In this document: piece by piece, positions 1 to 5,090 of the stretch
How positions within the stretch are numbered: the first letter of the stretch is position 1
How the letters are laid out: every line of letters starts with the position of its first letter
DNA from: Paludibacteraceae bacterium
GTDB taxonomy: Bacteria; Bacteroidota; Bacteroidia; Bacteroidales; Paludibacteraceae
NCBI GenBank assembly: GCA_947445425.1
Contig: CANFFA010000194.1
Span: forward strand, 1-5,434
Direction: 5' to 3'
Length of the DNA stretch: 5,434 bases
The notes under the pieces: model-generated
Databases searched by the model: none
The model's input: only the letters and a program-made list of their open reading frames with translations
What the model was told of the DNA's origin: nothing
Program-made: the position numbers and the translations under genes

Positions 1-69
1 CTCAGGATGACAACCACGCCCTGAAGTACTGTGTAAGTGCATTTTGTAAGTAGTGGTTGTCATCCTGAG
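1..69. repeat. Inverted repeat (17-bp arms) upstream of glnS
   Basis: Positions 1-17 (CTCAGGATGACAACCAC) are the perfect reverse complement of 53-69, giving a 17-bp stem around a 35-nt loop. Because the left arm begins at base 1, and G70 could pair with an unseen base before it, the element may extend beyond the window. The loop carries a short direct repeat, TGTAAGT, at 32-38 and 45-51. The right arm continues into GGCACGAAGGA (69-79), which resembles a GTCATCCTGAG...CGAAGGA repeat that I recall from many Bacteroidota genomes; I have not checked this. It is probably a dispersed palindromic (REP- or MITE-like) element. It could also act as a transcript hairpin before glnS, or as the terminator of an unseen upstream gene, but no T-run follows it. 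Confidence 0.85.
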
Positions 70-105
70 GCACGAAGGAACTATTGCCCTGCAAATAAAA
101 TATTT

Positions 106-1770
106 ATGGAAACAGAAGAAAAATCACTCAATTTCATTGAGCACATCATTGAAAACGACTTAGCAGAAGGCAAACACGAGAAAAGAGTTCATACTCGTTT
201 TCCGCCAGAACCTAACGGTTATTTGCATATCGGACACGCGAAATCAATTTGCTTGAACGGTGGATTGGCGCAGAAATACAATGGAAAATTCAACTTGCGT
301 TTTGATGATACCAATCCAGAAACGGAAGAAGTTGAATATGTAAATTCTATTCGCAACGACGTGAAATGGTTGGGTTTTCAGTGGGATAATGAGTTTTGTG
401 CTTCCGATTATTTTGATCAATTGTATGCTTACGCCATTGATCTAATTAAAATGGAAAAAGCATTTGTTTGCTCTTTGAGCGCTGAACAAATTGCGGAACA
501 CCGCGGAACACCAACTGTTCCAGGAAAGGAGAGTCCGGATAGAAATCGTTCTGTTGAAGAAAATCTTGACTTGTTCACCAGAATGAAAAACGGTGAATTT
601 GCAGATGGAACTTATACTTTGAGAGCGAAAATAGACATGAGTTCGCCCAACATGCACTTTCGCGACCCAGCGTTGTACCGCATAAGAAAGAAGCATCATT
701 GGAGAACTGGCGACAAATGGAACATTTATCCGATGTACGATTTTGCACATGGAATTTCTGATGCTATTGAAGGCATAACGCACTCTGTTTGTACCTTGGA
801 ATTTGAGGTTCACCGTCCGCTTTACGAGTGGTTAAACAACACTATAAACACTAAGCACAAACCGCAACAAATTGAAATGTCGCGATTGAATCTTACTTAC
901 ACTATGATGAGCAAAAGAAAGCTTCAACAATTGGTGAAAGAAAATCATGTTGCTGGTTGGGATGACCCACGAATGCCAACCATTTCGGGACTTAGAAGAA
1001 GAGGATATACGCCAGAATCTATTCGTGATTTCTGCGAAAGAGTTGGTATTTCTAAAAGAGAAAACTTGATTGATGTATCGCTTTTAGAGTTCAGTATTCG
1101 TGAAGATTTAAATAAAAAAGCACCACGATTTATGGGTGTTTTGAATCCATTGAAAGTGGTAATTACCAACTATCCCGATAACCAAACAGAGGAATTAGAC
1201 GCTATCAACAATCCAGAAAAACCTGAAGACGGAAGTCGTAAAGTTCCTTTCAGCAAAGAGCTTTATATTGAGCAAGAAGACTTCATGGAAGTGGCAGAGA
1301 AGAAGTGGTTTAGATTGGCTCCTGGCGCAGAAGTTAGATTGCGTTATGCCTATTTCATTAAATGTGAAGAAGTAATTAAAGATGCATCTGGAAAAGTGAT
1401 TGAATTGCGCTGCACTTATGATCCTGCATCGAAAGGCGGTAATAGTCCGGACGGCAGAAAAGTAAAAGGAACATTGCACTGGGTCTCTGCGCAACACGCT
1501 ATTGATGCTGAAGTTCGATTGTATGACAGATTGTTTAAAATGGAAATTCCTGAGGGAGATGATTTGAAAGAAATTATCAATCCCGATTCAATTAAAGTTT
1601 TGCAAAACTGTAAACTTGAACCTCACATGAAAACCCTGAAAGATGGAGATTCAGTGCAGTTTGAAAGAATGGGCTACTTTTGTGTAGACAAAGACAGCAC
1701 AACAGATAAATTGGTATTTAACAGAACCGTGGCGTTGAAAGACACTTGGGCTAAAGAATCGAAAAAATAA
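106..1770 (+). CDS. glnS: Glutaminyl-tRNA synthetase (GlnRS)
   Basis: Cytoplasmic class Ic synthetase that joins glutamine to tRNA-Gln using ATP. The ATG at 106 gives 554 residues, the size of the E. coli enzyme, and an N-terminus ([16 protein letters not shown]) matching the family. A longer in-frame reading from a GTG at 37 only translates the upstream inverted repeat and is rejected. The catalytic Rossmann domain has [15 protein letters not shown] at about residues 33-47 (HIGH signature 41-44), FDDTNP at 66-71 in the acceptor-end region, YDF at 211-213 in the glutamine pocket, and MSKRK at 268-272 (KMSKS signature). From about residue 340 to the end come the two beta-barrel anticodon-binding domains ([10 protein letters not shown]..., ...[22 protein letters not shown]). 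No Shine-Dalgarno sequence is visible; the leader is AT-rich (AAATAAAATATTT). Its presence implies direct charging of tRNA-Gln rather than sole reliance on the GatCAB amidotransferase route. folB follows after one base. Confidence 0.97.
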   Translation: METEEKSLNFIEHIIENDLAEGKHEKRVHTRFPPEPNGYLHIGHAKSICLNGGLAQKYNGKFNLRFDDTNPETEEVEYVNSIRNDVKWLGFQWDNEFCASDYFDQLYAYAIDLIKMEKAFVCSLSAEQIAEHRGTPTVPGKESPDRNRSVEENLDLFTRMKNGEFADGTYTLRAKIDMSSPNMHFRDPALYRIRKKHHWRTGDKWNIYPMYDFAHGISDAIEGITHSVCTLEFEVHRPLYEWLNNTINTKHKPQQIEMSRLNLTYTMMSKRKLQQLVKENHVAGWDDPRMPTISGLRRRGYTPESIRDFCERVGISKRENLIDVSLLEFSIREDLNKKAPRFMGVLNPLKVVITNYPDNQTEELDAINNPEKPEDGSRKVPFSKELYIEQEDFMEVAEKKWFRLAPGAEVRLRYAYFIKCEEVIKDASGKVIELRCTYDPASKGGNSPDGRKVKGTLHWVSAQHAIDAEVRLYDRLFKMEIPEGDDLKEIINPDSIKVLQNCKLEPHMKTLKDGDSVQFERMGYFCVDKDSTTDKLVFNRTVALKDTWAKESKK

Positions 1771-1771
1771 G

Positions 1772-2122
1772 ATGCATACAGTAAGTATAGAAGGAATAAA
1801 AGTTTTCGCATTTCACGGCTGCATTGATGTGGAAGGAAAAGTAGGTCGCCATTATTTGGTAGATGTTCATGTAGATACCGATTTTACAGAGGCTGCAGAA
1901 AATGATGATTTATCGAAAACGATAGATTACGCGGTTATAAACGACATCGTTAGAGAAGAGATGATGATACGCGCAAAACTGATAGAAAGCGTGGCACAGC
2001 GCATCTTAGCGAGAATTAAGAATGAATTGGATGTGGTATTCGGCGTAACAATAAAAATTAGGAAGATGAGTCCGCCTGTGCCAGGTGATGCAGAAAGTGT
2101 TTCGGTTACCATTAAAGAATAA
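1772..2122 (+). CDS. folB: Dihydroneopterin aldolase
   Basis: Cytoplasmic folate-pathway enzyme that cleaves 7,8-dihydroneopterin to 6-hydroxymethyl-7,8-dihydropterin and glycolaldehyde. The 116-residue protein is of normal length for this small T-fold family. Family landmarks are visible: GIKVFAFHGCIDVEGKVGRHYLVDV (8-32) with E21 at the place of the conserved pterin-side Glu, IDYAVI (51-56) with the conserved Tyr53, LIES (70-73) with the pterin-anchoring Glu72, and the C-terminal RKMSPPVPGDAESVSVTI (97-114) with Lys98 at the catalytic lysine position. The ATG lies one base after the glnS stop, so translation is probably coupled and both genes share a transcript. Folate synthesis and tRNA-Gln charging are not metabolically linked; cotranscription probably reflects shared housekeeping expression. 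There is no strong terminator after the stop: the GGC/GCC hairpin at 2131-2140 has only three base pairs. Confidence 0.93.
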   Translation: MHTVSIEGIKVFAFHGCIDVEGKVGRHYLVDVHVDTDFTEAAENDDLSKTIDYAVINDIVREEMMIRAKLIESVAQRILARIKNELDVVFGVTIKIRKMSPPVPGDAESVSVTIKE

Positions 2123-2183
2123 AGTAAAAAGGCTAAAGCCAAAAAGGAGAGCTCACAGTGTCGCATACTTAAAACAATTTTCA

Positions 2184-2191
2184 TATCTTTG
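2184..2191 (+). promoter_or_regulatory. Putative -7 box of the tRNA-Cys promoter
   Basis: TATCTTTG matches the Bacteroidota -7 consensus TAnnTTTG at every fixed position. A transcript would start at about 2196-2200, almost exactly at the upstream tRNA 5' fragment (2199) and about 50 bases before the intact tRNA-Cys. No TTG -33 box is found at the usual 19-21 base spacing, so this is a half-site call. The position suggests that the upstream fragment marks where the tRNA gene once began. Confidence 0.55.
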
Positions 2192-2198
2192 TTTTCAT

Positions 2199-2207
2199 GG
2201 TCCGGTG
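2199..2207 (+). pseudogene. tRNA-Cys 5'-end fragment
   Basis: GGTCCGGTG is identical to nucleotides 1-9 of the intact tRNA-Cys at 2251-2259, and the two bases before it (AT) also match, giving 11 identical bases 51 bp apart. The match ends after tRNA position 9 and is followed by the palindrome at 2211-2228. Alone, 11 bases could be chance, but this fragment sits just downstream of the putative promoter and has a counterpart 3' fragment on the other side of the gene. Read as the remnant of a duplicated or displaced tRNA-Cys 5' end. Confidence 0.5.
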
Positions 2208-2210
2208 TCA

Positions 2211-2228
2211 GCCCGTCAAACGACGGGT
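2211..2228. repeat. Small palindrome in the tRNA-Cys leader
   Basis: CCCGTC (2212-2217) pairs with GACGGG (2222-2227) around an AAAC loop, with a possible extra G-U pair at 2211/2228. It is preceded by GTCAGC (2207-2212), so the left side reads GTCAGCCCGTC. It is GC-rich in an AT-rich surrounding and belongs to a set of four CGTCAGCC-like palindromes in this window. It lies between the tRNA 5' fragment and the intact tRNA and would be a hairpin in the leader of the tRNA precursor. Confidence 0.6.
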
Positions 2229-2250
2229 GCGCAGAATCAGCAAAACAAAT

Positions 2251-2321
2251 GGTCCGGTGGCCGAGCGGCTAGGCAGAGGTCTGCAAAACCTTCCACAGCG
2301 GTTCAAATCCGCTCCGGACCT
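2251..2321 (+). tRNA. tRNA-Cys (anticodon GCA)
   Basis: A complete cloverleaf can be drawn by hand. The acceptor stem GGTCCGG (2251-2257) pairs with CCGGACC (2314-2320) over seven perfect pairs. The D arm starts GCC at 2260 and pairs with GGC at 2272-2274. The anticodon stem GAGGT (2276-2280) pairs with ACCTT (2288-2292), including one G-U pair, around loop CTGCAAA with anticodon GCA at 2283-2285. The variable loop is four bases. The T stem AGCGG (2297-2301) pairs with CCGCT (2309-2313) around loop TTCAAAT. Discriminator base U73 (2321) is the identity element expected for tRNA-Cys. CCA is not encoded, so it must be added after processing. It reads UGC/UGU codons. It has its own putative promoter and a terminator directly after it, and is flanked by fragments of itself. 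Confidence 0.96.
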
Positions 2322-2324
2322 CAA

Positions 2325-2364
2325 AAAAAGAGTGATTACGAAAGTTTTCACTCTTTTTGTTTTT
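2325..2364 (+). terminator. Rho-independent terminator of tRNA-Cys
   Basis: AAAAAGAGTGA (2325-2335) pairs with TCACTCTTTTT (2348-2358) as an 11-bp stem around a 12-base loop, followed by GTTTTT (2359-2364). It begins four bases after the discriminator base, a typical place for tRNA transcript termination. The A-rich 5' side would also supply a T tract on the opposite strand. Confidence 0.85.
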
Positions 2365-2367
2365 GGT

Positions 2368-2412
2368 GAAGTCTGCAATCCGTCGGCTGACGGACAAATC
2401 CGCTCCGGACCT
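2368..2412 (+). pseudogene. Degenerate tRNA-Cys 3'-half copy
   Basis: Two collinear blocks match the intact tRNA-Cys. Positions 2368-2378 (GAAGTCTGCAA) match 10 of 11 bases of 2276-2286, the anticodon stem and loop including GCA. Positions 2395-2414 are identical over 20 bases to 2304-2323, covering the end of the T loop, the T-stem 3' strand, the acceptor 3' strand and the first bases beyond. Between them, 17 bases of the real tRNA (2287-2303) are replaced by 16 bases forming a palindrome (2379-2394). The acceptor 5' strand, D arm and 3' side of the anticodon stem are missing, so it cannot fold as a tRNA on its own. The collinear two-block match shows descent from a tRNA-Cys gene; a bare recombination site would be expected to give one continuous block. 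Confidence 0.8.
2379..2394. repeat. Small palindrome inside the tRNA-Cys remnant
   Basis: TCCGTC (2379-2384) pairs with GACGGA (2389-2394) around loop GGCT. It occupies the place of the anticodon 3' stem, variable loop and start of the T arm in the damaged tRNA copy. Its reverse complement, TCCGTCAGCCGACGGA, matches 13 of 16 bases of 3638-3653 in the hairpin after dprA, which supports a shared repeat family. Confidence 0.7.
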
Positions 2413-2418
2413 CACAAT

Positions 2419-2452
2419 AAAAGCTCCTTGAATTTTTTCAGGTAGCTTTTTT
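2419..2452 (+). terminator. Second terminator-like hairpin, after the tRNA remnant
   Basis: AAAAGCT (2419-2425) pairs with AGCTTTT (2444-2450). The stem continues inward with CCT (2426-2428) to AGG (2440-2442) and GAA (2430-2432) to TTC (2437-2439), with single bulges at 2429 and 2443 and a TTTT loop. The T-run extends to 2452 and is followed by ATTT. It lies 7 bp after the remnant's acceptor end, as the other terminator lies after the intact tRNA, although the two terminators do not share sequence. It would insulate dprA from upstream transcription. Confidence 0.7.
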
Positions 2453-2457
2453 ATTTC

Positions 2458-2465
2458 TACATTTG
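2458..2465 (+). promoter_or_regulatory. Putative -7 box of the dprA promoter
   Basis: TACATTTG matches the Bacteroidota consensus TAnnTTTG at every fixed position and lies just after a terminator, 39 bases before the dprA start codon. Transcription would begin at about 2470-2474, giving a leader of roughly 30 bases. The nearest upstream TTG (2428-2430) is too far away for a standard -33 box, so the call rests on the -7 element and its context. Confidence 0.55.
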
Positions 2466-2474
2466 TTGCGATTC

Positions 2475-2489
2475 GTCAGCCTAACTGAC
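2475..2489. repeat. Small palindrome in the dprA leader
   Basis: GTCAG (2475-2479) pairs with CTGAC (2485-2489) around loop CCTAA. With the preceding C it reads CGTCAGCC, the motif shared with the other small palindromes here. The stem is only 5 bp, so any hairpin is weak. It would lie near the start of the dprA transcript, ending 15 bases before the start codon. Confidence 0.45.
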
Positions 2490-2504
2490 AACTAAACATT
2501 CATC

Positions 2505-3617
2505 ATGAACAAAGATTTAATTTGCAGAGTTGCACTAACCCTGGTGCCCGGCATTGGCCCATTAATAGCCAAAACACTAACCGAATACTTAGGTTCGGCA
2601 GAAAATGTATTTAACACCAAAGCGACAGATTTGGAAGAGCTTCCTGGAGTTAGAAAAGCATTGTCGCAATCGATATTTCACAATAAAGACGAGGTTTTGA
2701 GGCGAGCAGAAAAAGAGATAGCTTTCATCTCAAAAAACAATATTCAAACATTATTCTATCAAGATGAAGAATATCCGCAACGTTTAAAATCCTGTGATGA
2801 CGCTCCTTACATGATGTTTTACAAAGGCAGCGGAAAATTAAATCACTCTAAAATAATTAGTGTAGTTGGATCAAGAAAATGCACTGAATATGGCGTAAAT
2901 CTTACGCATCAATTGATTAAAGAATTGGCAGAATACAACATTTTAGTTGTTAGCGGTTTGGCTTATGGCATAGATGCCGAAGCACATAAAGCATGCTTAG
3001 AACATCAATTAGAAACAGTTGGCGTGCTGGGACATGGATTAGATTTAATTTATCCGGCGCAGCATCGTGGAATAGCAGCAAAAATGGTAGAAAGAGGAGG
3101 ATTGCTTACCGAGTTTTTATCGGAGACAAATCCCGATTACCAAAATTTTCCAAAGAGAAACAGAATAGTAGCGGGCATGAGCGACGCCACCATTGTGGTA
3201 GAATCGGCTGCAAAAGGCGGATCATTAATTACTACCGATATTGCGCATTCTTACAGCAGAGAAGTATTCGCCTTTCCTGGAAGAACTTTCGATAAAGCTT
3301 CTGCGGGATGCAATCAATTAATCAAATCTCAAAAAGCGATGATGATCGAAAACGCACAAGACTTAATCAATGCAATGGATTGGGGAGGAGGAAAAAAGGA
3401 AAAACAATTGCAATTGAGTTTAGATAAATTTAGCGATCCTGAGCAAAAGATATTGAGTTTAATATCTTCACAAAACTCAGTTCATGTTGATGCATTAGCA
3501 ATAAACACCGGGCTTACATTACCACAACTAAAAAATCATTTGTTTCAATTGGAGATGCGCGGGGTAATTAAAAATGTGCCGGGTAATAGGGTACAGTTAG
3601 CAGAGATGGTGTTTTAA
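2505..3617 (+). CDS. dprA: DNA-processing protein DprA (Smf family)
   Basis: Cytoplasmic protein that binds incoming single-stranded DNA during natural transformation and loads RecA onto it. The 370 residues match the usual three-part family layout. The N-terminal helix-hairpin-helix/SAM-like region (about 1-60) contains LVPGIGPLIAKTL and LEELPGVRKAL. The Rossmann-like DNA_processg_A domain (about 80-292) has VGSRKCTEYG (121-130), SGLAYGIDAEAH (150-161), FPKRNRIVAG (215-224), SAAKGGSLIT (234-243), FAFPG (255-259) and GCNQLI (268-273). The C-terminal winged-helix DprA_WH-like domain (about 305-366) contains ALAINTGLTLPQLKNHLFQLEMRGVIKNVPGNRVQL. The ATG at 2505 directly precedes the conserved N-terminal helices; no Shine-Dalgarno sequence is visible. 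A TAnnTTTG box and a terminator upstream point to its own transcript. DprA is widespread even in bacteria not known to be competent, so the gene alone does not prove transformability. Confidence 0.96.
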   Translation: MNKDLICRVALTLVPGIGPLIAKTLTEYLGSAENVFNTKATDLEELPGVRKALSQSIFHNKDEVLRRAEKEIAFISKNNIQTLFYQDEEYPQRLKSCDDAPYMMFYKGSGKLNHSKIISVVGSRKCTEYGVNLTHQLIKELAEYNILVVSGLAYGIDAEAHKACLEHQLETVGVLGHGLDLIYPAQHRGIAAKMVERGGLLTEFLSETNPDYQNFPKRNRIVAGMSDATIVVESAAKGGSLITTDIAHSYSREVFAFPGRTFDKASAGCNQLIKSQKAMMIENAQDLINAMDWGGGKKEKQLQLSLDKFSDPEQKILSLISSQNSVHVDALAINTGLTLPQLKNHLFQLEMRGVIKNVPGNRVQLAEMVF

Positions 3618-3627
3618 CTGAAGTAAG

Positions 3628-3663
3628 GGGCAATAGTCCCGTCAGCCGCCGGGACTATTGCCC
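3628..3663. terminator. Intergenic hairpin between convergent dprA and the M28 peptidase gene
   Basis: GGGCAATAGTCCCG (3628-3641) pairs perfectly with CGGGACTATTGCCC (3650-3663), a 14-bp GC-rich stem with an 8-base loop. It starts 11 bases after the dprA stop and ends 12 bases before the M28 stop on the opposite strand, filling most of the 57-bp gap. The position suits a bidirectional terminator, but neither side has a T-run, so it is not a classic intrinsic terminator. The inner part, CCCGTCAGCCGCCGGG, matches the mini-palindrome family, so it may be a repeat insertion that serves as an RNA 3'-end hairpin. Confidence 0.6.
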
Positions 3664-3674
3664 TAAACATAAAA

Positions 3675-5090
3675 TCACCGCGTTCCCTTAAAATCATTCT
3701 CCTTATCCACCACAATTCTTTCGTCGCGATTGGCCAACTCCCAAGCAGTAAAGAAAACAAGTTTGCTAATCTTTTCTACTTTAGCAAAATTGATTTTATC
3801 TACAGTATCCGTAGTTTGGTGATAATCTTCGTGAACGCCATTGAAATAAAATATTACAGGAATATTGTGTTTTGCGAAGTTGTAATGATCAGAACGATAG
3901 TAAAATTGGTTGGGGTCCTGTGGATCGTTGAAAGTATAATCTAATTCTATATTTGAGTACATTTTATTAACGCTCTCGCTAACATTGTGTAAATCGCTGC
4001 TAAGCATATCACTTCCAATTAAATAAACATAATTAGCGTTGGTATCGTGTTGCTCATCTATTCTTCCTATCATATCAATATTCAAATCGGCAACTGTATT
4101 TTCTAAAGGAAAAACAGGATGTTCAGAATAATAAGAGGAGCCCAATAAACCCATTTCTTCTCCAGAGAATGATAAAAATAAAACGCTTCTACGCGGACCA
4201 TTTCCTTCTTTCTTCGCTTGTGCGAAAGCTTTTGCAAGAGAAATCAATGCAGAGGTACCAGAAGCATTATCATCTGCGCCATAATAAATTTGATCCCCTT
4301 CAATACCAAGATGATCGTAGTGCGCAGACACAACAACAACCTCCTTCTTTAAATCAGTACCTTCTATAAAACCTAAAACGTTTTCACCTTCAACAAATAA
4401 ATAATTCACAGCCAGCTTCAGCTCGCTTTTCATTTTGTATGTCTTTGATTTTTCACCAACAATTTTGCATCTAAATATTCTTTTAAAGGCTTTTTCGGTA
4501 ATGTAAATCACTGGAGTGACTGGATTAATCAACTCATTGTTTGTCTTTTCAGCGCTGGTAACAGCAGATTCCAAACCATTTTTATATCTTTTTTCATCCT
4601 GAACAATAAAAATAGCCTTAGCCCCACTTTTCAATAAAAAGCCCAAACTATCTGCGCCCAACTCAAGCTCGTTGGTAAATAAAATACTATTTGGTTCAAC
4701 AACATCGCCCTTGTGATAAAATGTAGTGTAATCTGCATTAATGGTGTCATTTGAAAAATTTGAATCATGGTAGAAATCCACCATAAAACTCAACTCTTTC
4801 TTGTTAATATAAATACTTACATTTTGCGGACTAACATACCATATAGCATACTTCTGAAAATAAACATTATCAACTTTCGGTATGCCGAAAGAATCATACT
4901 GCTTAGCTATATAATTAGCAGCTTTTATTTGTCCGGGTTGACCCGTTTCTCTTCCTTCCAATGAATCAGAAGCAAGTACAGTGATGTTTTGCTTAATATC
5001 AGCAGCGCTAATAAATTGTGAATAATGAATAGCAGTTTGATTCTGAGCAAAAATACTCAGTGTAAAAAAACAGAAAAGATATTTTAACAT
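3675..5090 (-). CDS. Secreted M28-family zinc aminopeptidase
   Basis: Predicted exported metallopeptidase that removes N-terminal residues from peptides; the exact substrate cannot be told from sequence. The 471-residue protein starts with a short Sec signal, MLKYLFCFFTLSIFAQ, probably cleaved near residue 15-16. After an N-terminal segment with SDSLEGRETGQPGQ (41-54) comes a PA-like insert (about 95-230), then the M28 catalytic domain (about 237-455). The two-zinc site is complete: SAHYDHLG with His257, GADDNASG with bridging Asp274, SGEEMG with catalytic Glu311 and ligand Glu312, NIDMIGR with Asp339, and DYHQTTDT with His424. No lipobox or C-terminal sorting domain is seen, so it is likely periplasmic or released. 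Its ATG lies inside the end of rpiB (7-bp overlap, different frame), so the two are probably cotranscribed and translationally coupled. Without structural or genetic data a gene symbol is not justified. Confidence 0.93.
   Translation of the reverse strand: MLKYLFCFFTLSIFAQNQTAIHYSQFISAADIKQNITVLASDSLEGRETGQPGQIKAANYIAKQYDSFGIPKVDNVYFQKYAIWYVSPQNVSIYINKKELSFMVDFYHDSNFSNDTINADYTTFYHKGDVVEPNSILFTNELELGADSLGFLLKSGAKAIFIVQDEKRYKNGLESAVTSAEKTNNELINPVTPVIYITEKAFKRIFRCKIVGEKSKTYKMKSELKLAVNYLFVEGENVLGFIEGTDLKKEVVVVSAHYDHLGIEGDQIYYGADDNASGTSALISLAKAFAQAKKEGNGPRRSVLFLSFSGEEMGLLGSSYYSEHPVFPLENTVADLNIDMIGRIDEQHDTNANYVYLIGSDMLSSDLHNVSESVNKMYSNIELDYTFNDPQDPNQFYYRSDHYNFAKHNIPVIFYFNGVHEDYHQTTDTVDKINFAKVEKISKLVFFTAWELANRDERIVVDKENDFKGTR

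Noticed and set aside
37..105. In-frame N-terminal extension of glnS from a GTG codon
   Set aside because: It translates the inverted repeat and adds residues absent from the GlnRS family; the ATG at 106 gives the expected 554-residue protein.
442..1497. Three minus-strand open frames inside glnS
   Set aside because: They lie antisense to a well-conserved gene and show no recognisable domain or separate start signals.
2131..2140. GGC-TAAA-GCC hairpin after folB as a terminator
   Set aside because: The stem is only three base pairs and no T-run follows on the plus strand.
1927..2184. Minus-strand 85-codon frame over folB
   Set aside because: It is antisense to folB; its hydrophobic start is a by-product of the opposite-strand codons and intergenic DNA.
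2304..2414. The 20-bp direct repeat of the tRNA 3' end as attL/attR of an integrated element
   Set aside because: The copies are only 91 bp apart with no integrase or cargo, and the downstream copy also keeps the anticodon-loop block, which points to a decayed tRNA duplicate. A deletion scar of a former element is not fully excluded.
2085..2445. Plus-strand open frames of 94 and 82 codons across the tRNA region
   Set aside because: They run through the tRNA-Cys, the terminator and the tRNA remnant, and have no protein-like motifs.
2368..2452. tRNA-like sequence plus terminator before dprA as a T-box or similar tRNA-sensing riboswitch
   Set aside because: No T-box bulge or stem I is present, the tRNA match is the same sense as the tRNA rather than complementary, and the likely dprA promoter lies after it.
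4169..4964. Small plus-strand frames of 66 and 65 codons opposite the M28 peptidase gene
   Set aside because: They are antisense to conserved coding sequence and have no recognisable motifs or start context.
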